From Clavulina sp. PMI_390 (taxonomy: Eukaryota; Basidiomycota; Agaricomycetes; Cantharellales; Hydnaceae), in NCBI GenBank assembly GCA_015039315.1, contig WIDE01000064.1:75432-87708 (forward strand): 12,277 bases of DNA, given 5' to 3'. Below, one piece after another: positions 7,050 through 12,277 of this stretch (the stretch's first letter is position 1; every line of letters starts with the position of its first letter). A model generated the notes under the pieces. It had not been told where the DNA came from. It saw only the letters and a program-made list of their open reading frames with translations, and ran no database searches. A program made the translations under genes and the position numbers.

Positions 7050-7820
7050 TTCTTCCGCATGTCAGCAGAAAACGCTCAAACCCAGGACAACATTCATTCG
7101 ATACTGTGGCAGAAATGCTTCAGAAGGTTTGATTGACACTATAAGAAATCCGCGAACTGAACAGCCAGCAGCCTTTTGAAGGGGCTATGGATAATGTTGG
7201 ACTGATCGTTCGAGCCTTTGCTAGCGAATGCGCCGTTCCAACCAATGGCGATAAGATAACCTTTCGATAAAGATCGAAGAGTTGCAGTAGCTTTCGGTCG
7301 TCATCATTTGGGGTGGGTGGGTGGCGGCCTGGTCACAACGTCCCCTCAGACTTCTTCTTGCATGCTCGCCTCTAATTAATCCCTCTCCCCCGATTGTTTC
7401 TTGTATCAATAGTGGCGGGACTACTGCAGCACTGCAGGATGGGGAAGTGAGAATGAAATTCCTGCCGAGACGGCCGCCCATCTCCGGACCGGCCATTTAT
7501 AATTTTCACGGTTCCCTGCACCAATGATCCTCGTGAGAAAAGCACCACAGCAATGAAGCCATTTCATAGACGCCAGCTCTTTCCATTACTGGAAAGGGTA
7601 ATGCCCTTTCAGGCTGTGCTGCTACTGTCATCCGCTGTGGCAGTCTGACACTTCCATAGGTCTGACATCTTCCGCCCACCCGCTCCCTTGAGCAGCATAC
7701 TACGGCTTCAAAATCTATTCACCCACCTATCCTTGCAGCATCCGACCGTCTGAAGCATCCCTTCAAGTTTACCGTCACCTCAGCGCATCTCAAAGGCCCT
7801 TAAGCTAGTCATCCACATCG
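7050..7820. other. Unique intergenic stretch upstream of the kinase gene
   Basis: About 770 bp without a convincing gene on either strand; the short ORFs here have no protein-like composition or family features. There is a G-rich run GGGGTGGGTGGGTGGCGG at 7310-7327, a TATA-like CATTTATAATT near 7494-7504, and a hairpin cluster at 7579-7610. The right part presumably holds the promoter and leader of the gene starting at 7821. Confidence 0.5.
7579..7610 (+). promoter_or_regulatory. Three-arm overlapping hairpin cluster
   Basis: CTTTCCA (7579-7585) pairs with TGGAAAG (7590-7596) around a TTAC loop. GAAAGGG (7592-7598) pairs with CCCTTTC (7604-7610) around TAATG. CATTAC (7584-7589) also pairs with GTAATG (7598-7603). 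The middle arm is shared, so the first two stems exclude each other. It lies 210 bp before the kinase ATG; a leader role is possible but unproven. Confidence 0.45.
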
Positions 7821-10400
7821 ATGAACTCTCCGATCCCGCTCATTCCTCAAACGGCCATTCACATCGAAGCAATCGCCCAAGCCATCATTGATGATGCTAT
7901 AACTCCATGCGGCACCTACTACCGCTACCGCCTCCGCCGCATCGCATTGACGCGGAACCAAATGATATCAGAACATTATCATTTCACTCTGGTGCTCGAA
8001 CTACAGGACGAGGATGGCCCACGCGGCACAAAAGTCTTCCACACTCTTGTCGCCGAACGACATGGGATGCAATGCGAAGGATCCGGTAGCTCGTCCAGTG
8101 TGGACCGAAACGATACAATTCGTTGGTCAAATCAAAGCCCAAGACAGGATGCTGACTTCTGGCATGAGACGAAAGGGAGTTTAAGTGGCCCTTATATTGC
8201 CAGCAATGCTATTATATTCTGTTTTGAAGATTTACATGAAAAAGTGTCGCTTTCTCTCCATCAAATCATTTTGGCTGTGAGGGCGGTCTCACTCGCCGGT
8301 CCAGGGCCTTTGCTCAGCCACCTCTCCTGCTCAGAGTGGGCTCATTCTGTCTTAATCCTCCTCTATATTCTCCGCCATCCCGACTTACCACTACAACAGA
8401 TTGAAGGGTGCAAAACTATCCCTTTGATCGTGCGTAGGAATATATGCGAGCAATATCTTGACTTGGTGAGTTTTTCTGATTTTGACAATTTCTCCCCATG
8501 CTTCTCAGTTTAGCATCCTTTCAATTTCTTGTTTTTCGTGATTCCTTGTGGCGCTAAGAATCAGCATCCTCGTTCAACTTCGTTCTTAGTCCCGCCAAGC
8601 CAGTGATCCGCGGCACCGATACTCTTCAGGCGACTATCTCTCATGTGAATCACATGAACCTCACCTCGTTCGTGTAGGCCCGGATTCAAGCCGCACCAAA
8701 AAGAAGAGAAACCATTGTCAAATCGGATTGTGTCGCTACAAGCACGCACCCCCTCTAGACCTAGGCAATTTCCCCCGCTGGCCGGATGTTGCTTCACGAG
8801 GTCACACACCTATCTTCACAGAAACGGAGAGCGAAGCTGTTCAACGTGACCGAGCAACCCGAATCGACCTCGTGTCCCAGAAGCTGGACTCTCTGCCTCA
8901 TAAGGAGACATTCTCCCGACTCTGCAGCTACTACAATAGCATGCATGATTTCCTCATTCGCAGCCGCAAACTATGGAACTCAGGGGACGAAAATAGCTTC
9001 CGTATCTTGGCTCAACAAAAGAGTGAGGACCTTTCACTCTTCCTCGAATATCTCTTTGTGAGTCCCACGTCTAATTCAGTGACGACTCTTTCTACTCGAC
9101 ACTAATTGCGCTGTCAAACGCCAGCAACGAGCTGAGAGTTGTCATTTTCGTCCCACAAATAGTCGTACAATAAGAATCATCCAAGACATGTTGAATAAGT
9201 CTGGCAGGCTACCAAATGGTATCTGGCTATCAGGTATCGAGGTAGCTTATAAAAAACCTATCGGGAAGGGAGGCGAGGCAACCCTCTATGCTGCGCGATA
9301 TAAGAATAGTAAAGTGGTGGTTAGAAAAGTGATTATGGAGGAAAAGGCTATTAAGGTGGGCTTGATGATTTGCCGTTATCAAGGGCTCGAAGACTTCCGT
9401 CCTTTTCATTATTTTTAGATGGTTCATCGTGAGCTCCTCACCCATTATCTTCTAACTCACCCCTGCGTTATCTCTCTCCTTGGGGTGATGGAACATAGTG
9501 ATGGTTCCTTGATGGCAGTAACACCACTCATTGAGAATGAGTACTCGACACGGACATGCCCTTCTTCTCAATGTCCAAGCGCTTCGTCGATGCATTTCCT
9601 GAGAATGGCCAGCTTTTTGAACGATTCTCGCCTCCCAGATTTTACGCTCGATATTGTGAGTTTATCTACTTGGGCTCAATATTGTTAGCTCACCCCATGC
9701 GTAAATCAGCTCTTGGGTGTAGCCCAAGCTGTTGAGTATATGCATATAAATCATGGCGGAACCCCAATTATCCACGGCGACCTTCATCCGGTAGGCTTCT
9801 TTCTTCACTCCAAACATTATCGCAAATATTGTAGCAGACCAATGCCCCTGACTGATGATAACAAACTTCTAGGATAACGTCCTTATTAACAGCCACGGAC
9901 AAGCAATATTGTGCGACTTTGGCCACAGCCGCATCTTTCACAAAGTACCGAGAAATACCAGTATTGTTCTGGAAGGAGGAGTTCAACGATATCTTGCTCC
10001 AGAACTCACAAGCGGTGTTGAATTTCGCACTACGATGGCAAGCGATGTTTTCAGCCTTGCGATGACTTTCTACGCACTTCTCAATCTCTCGCATCCCTTT
10101 CACGATCACTCCCCATATCGTGCCATGGCCTACCTTAGGAATGGCGGCCGTCCTTCGCTACGGATAGACCTTGATCGCCCCCTCTCTCAACGAGAGTGGA
10201 TTGAAGGAAGACTGTGGATGCTTATCAAGGCCATGTGGGCACAAGGTCATTCAGAGCGCCCATCGGCCGCGGTGGTAGCGCACGTCGTCGAGTTGACAGC
10301 GGCTGCCCGTTCTAGACCGAGTCGATTTGCGAGGTGGTTCCAATCAAGATCGCAAGGGAATCATGGGCTTAGATTTCGTCCAGCTTCTCCAAATAGTTGA
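7821..10400 (+). CDS. Protein kinase-like protein with novel N-terminal region, six exons
   Basis: Exons are 7821-8465, 8590-9057, 9125-9355, 9419-9655, 9710-9790 and 9873-10400, giving 729 residues. All five introns are phase 0 with GT-AG borders (124, 67, 63, 54, 82 bp). The start is the first ATG of exon 1. Residues 1-371 match no domain I can name; they include LHQIILAVRAVSLAGPG, an LLSHLSCSEWAHSVLILLY segment and a basic patch TKKKRN. The kinase domain covers about 412-690: glycine loop IGKGGEATLY (417-426), beta3 VVVRKV with Arg438 where Lys is usual and Lys439 next, VHREL (Glu453), HGDLHPDN catalytic loop (549-556), DFG (569-571), APE (596-598), Asp612, and SERP (671-674). It resembles the expanded Agaricomycete TKL-like kinases I recall with VVVR-type beta3 strands and HGDLHPGN loops. 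Whether it phosphorylates protein is open because of the beta3 Arg. The weakest part is the end of exon 4, where another frame is equally open. The first intron's acceptor (CTTAG, 8589) was chosen because nearer AGs lead to stops. Confidence 0.8.
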
Positions 10401-10597
10401 GATTACCACTCTTAATATGATAAATTGCGGTCTATCTTCGCATCTGCTCTACTTTTGTCTGAGTATTTAATCTCCCTGCAGGAGGATTTTCGAAAGCAAC
10501 GAGGACGGCGAATGGCCGACTTACTTGGGGATTATTTAAGGAGCCCAAGAAAACAGCCACTGTGTGAGGTCCATGGATGATTAAAACACTCATATAT
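10401..10597. other. Intergenic / 3' region between converging genes
   Basis: About 200 bp after the kinase stop, AT-rich at first (CTTAATATGATAAATTG). It probably contains the 3' UTR of the kinase gene and the end of the minus-strand relic. No gene is seen. Confidence 0.4.
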
Positions 10598-11253
10598 TTA
10601 CTGGGCAGACATAGGCACGCCACTACCACTGACGGCACCCAACGGTGCTGTACTCTTCTGCTGATGCACTTCCCCAAGCCCTCTCACAGTGCTATCAAAT
10701 TTCACCTCTAGCACAGGCCGACTCCCATCACACCACGCCTTGGGACTCAACTCATTGCACAGCTCGTCAATATCACACTCCTCAAAGCCCTCATGCTGGC
10801 GGATCTTCTCCCATACGCGGCCAATCTCGATCCGGTTGGACTTCTTGGTCGTACGGGGCAAGTCGGCACATAGGGCAGCCATACGCGCATGTGTGCATGC
10901 CTCGTTCGATGAAGTGGACGGGCCGACCAGGGAAGAGGACAAAGCTGTACCAGGAGTGGGACAAGAGGGTGCTGGGATGGAAGAAGACGTGTAGGGTATT
11001 GAAGGGGGGATGGTGCGGAGAGGGCCCGACAGCGAGCCCAGCTTCGATGTTGTCATTGAAGTAGCAGATGAAGTTTGCTGCCACCAGGCAGCGATATTGG
11101 TTGACAAAACGTCGAAAGAGTGTGCCAATGTTGCATGCTCTTCACACCCTCAACTGTCTTGGAGCAATTGTCACCATCATCTGCGTTGTGCGCTCCTGGC
11201 TGCTTGCCTTGGGCGCCACGGGGAACGGTGCTGACGGAATGCTTGGGTCCGCG
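10598..11253 (-). pseudogene. Frame-broken coding relic, unknown family
   Basis: Read on the minus strand, protein-like sequence with C-ending codons passes through three frames. The first contains DNCSKTVEGVKSMQHWH (to about 11122). The second contains NQYRCLVAANFICYFNDN, then HPPFNTLHVFFHPSTLL and YSFVLFPGRPVHFIERG (about 11120 to 10894). The third contains HARMAALCADLPRTTKKSN, RIEIGRVWEKIRQHEG and DELCNELSPKAW, ending at TAA (10598-10600). Each change skips one base, and both best-fit points have the context GCACAC (11124-11119 and 10896-10891). The third frame alone is open from about 11128, but upstream of 10890 it is Ser/Thr/Pro-rich and looks like an off-frame reading. No family recognised. 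It is either a pseudogene or a gene with sequence errors; an intron cannot explain changes this local. Confidence 0.55.
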
Positions 11254-11333
11254 CTACACGACGCCATGCTATATGTCGCCTTACCACGTGCGGGTCCGCT
11301 GGTGCTGCCCGCTGCAGGGCTCGAGTACAGGGC

Positions 11334-11828
11334 TCAGGAATGACAGAGTAGGCCCGCGCTCATGCCAACTGCGCCAAAGATAACACCAACAGACATGAAC
11401 GCTAGCATGCCTGCCGCATTAATAACGAGGGTTCCAGTCGCCGTCGGCGTTGGCGAACGATGCCATCCTGAATAGCTCAACCTTGGCACCAGCGTTGGGG
11501 ATCCCACGCGGCGAGCCCGTCGCACCCGTAGTGTAGTCACAGGACCCAGCGTGGCCCATGCCATAGGATCATATGATTGATCGCCAAAGGATGGGGTTTG
11601 GAGGGATGGTGGTGGTACAATTCTTCGACACTCCGAGGTTCGCGCCTCCAAAGCAGGTTCATGTCTCCACCAGCGGAACCGAAAATGTCGAACGAGGTAT
11701 CCAGTTTGGTGTTGAAATCTTGGACACGAAAAGCGTTGACAGAGGTTTGGAACAGCGAGGGGGTAGACTCGCTACAAGGGAAGGGCCACTGGAAATGCTG
11801 CTCCCGCCGCGACTCGGTTGAGAGCCAT
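11334..11828 (-). pseudogene. Frame-broken relic of a secreted, GPI-tailed-like protein
   Basis: The minus-strand ATG at 11828 starts MALNRVAAGAAFPVALPL, a plausible signal peptide, then meets TAG at 11774-11772. Shifting by one base gives SLFQTSVNAFRVQDFN and TKLDTSFDIFGSAGGDMN. Another one-base shift gives CFGGANLGVSKNCTTTIPPN, interrupted by TGA (11571-11569), then SCDYTTGATGSPRGIPNAG. A further one-base shift gives SPTPTATG followed by a hydrophobic tail (LVINAAGMLAFMSVGVIFG...) ending CHS and a stop at 11334-11336. Signal peptide, Cys-containing middle, Ser/Thr/Pro stalk and hydrophobic C-terminus are the order of a small GPI-anchored surface protein. I do not recognise the family. Piecing frames together is interpretive, so confidence is low. 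Confidence 0.35.
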
Positions 11829-12277
11829 GGCGCTGGGGCGCGCAAACAGGGATGAATCGTGTGGAGGAACGTAGTATCTTCGGGAGCGGAATCGCTGCCA
11901 GAGGAAGAAGGCGAAGAGGAATTCTTCAAACCTCAAGCAGAGGAGGCTTGGTCACTGAGGCCGACGTTCACTGACGGGCCAGAGGTCAAAGCTCATCCTG
12001 AAGTGGCATGGCTCCTCAAAGAGAGACTACCAAAACGAGAAAGTGAAGGCAAGTTGGATCACAAGCAGGATCTCATTTTGAAGTTGACCAAGGAGATTCC
12101 AGAGATTCTTGAGCCAGGGCACGAGAAAGATCGTATGTCCGCTGGGGTTGAGGAAAGTGTGCTCTGGAACCCAGGGAAGTTTTCTGCGCGTGGGAATGTC
12201 ACAGCCCCGCACTTCCTGTGACGACTCTCTCCCCATCATCATGGAACGAGCCTAGCTCCAATACTAGATTACCTCGG
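11829..12277. other. Window end, no firm gene
   Basis: A plus-strand frame is open from 11856 to 12221 (TGA 12219-12221) and reads as a Glu/Lys-rich protein (EEEGEEEFFKPQAEEAW, then HPEVAWLLKERLPKRESEG), but it has no ATG near its beginning. Minus-strand frames over the same bases are also partly protein-like (GNLVLELGSFHDDGERV near 12277-12210). I cannot decide which strand, if either, is coding. The stretch may hold the upstream part of the gene relic to its left or the edge of another gene. Confidence 0.3.

Noticed and set aside
1..12277. CRISPR array, tRNA or rRNA genes
   Set aside because: No regularly spaced short repeats, cloverleaf or rRNA-like sequence was seen. The introns and gene types indicate a eukaryotic nuclear genome.

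Overview
The window looks like nuclear DNA of a filamentous basidiomycete. The introns are short (52-124 bp), GT-AG, in C-ending-codon genes. The two intact proteins belong to types I associate from memory with Agaricomycetes, most strongly Rhizoctonia-like Cantharellales. That placement is from recall; no search was run.

Layout, left to right. (1) 1-1400: first copy of a direct repeat (D1), non-functional, with decayed coding stretches and an unusual nested palindrome at 188-289. (2) 1401-1640: unique spacer with a poly-A and a poly-T run. (3) 1638-5805: a complete DNA transposon of about 4.17 kb. It has perfect 39-bp terminal inverted repeats (1641-1679 and 5765-5803), a candidate 7-bp target duplication GAGTATG (1631-1637 and 5806-5812), and one gene, 2011-5497. 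That gene has a single 52-bp intron (3332-3383) and encodes a 1144-residue protein: nuclear-localisation N-terminus, a long coiled coil built on twelve perfect 7-residue repeats, a helix-turn-helix, and a probable RNase H-like transposase core. (4) 5806-about 7050: second copy of the direct repeat (D2), about 97% identical apart from a 148-bp gap and small indels. (5) 7051-7820: unique DNA with no convincing gene, holding a three-arm hairpin cluster at 7579-7610. (6) 7821-10400: a six-exon gene for a 729-residue protein with an uncharacterised N-terminal half and a C-terminal protein kinase-like domain; all five introns are phase 0. (7) 10401-12277: two minus-strand coding relics. One (10598-11253) is an unknown protein and the other (11334-11828) looks like a secreted, GPI-tailed protein. 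Both are readable only by changing frame repeatedly in the same direction. The last 350 bp hold nothing firm.

How it fits together: the transposon sits three bases upstream of D2, and base 1 of the window is homologous to the first base of D2. The simplest reading is a tandem or segmental repeat whose unit is about 5805 bp (D plus spacer plus transposon). This predicts another transposon right end just upstream of the window. The kinase gene is an independent host gene beside this repeat-rich block. The best candidates for something undescribed are the transposon (its family and its possible intron-controlled repressor form), the template-switch signature in the D palindrome, and the kinase's N-terminal module.
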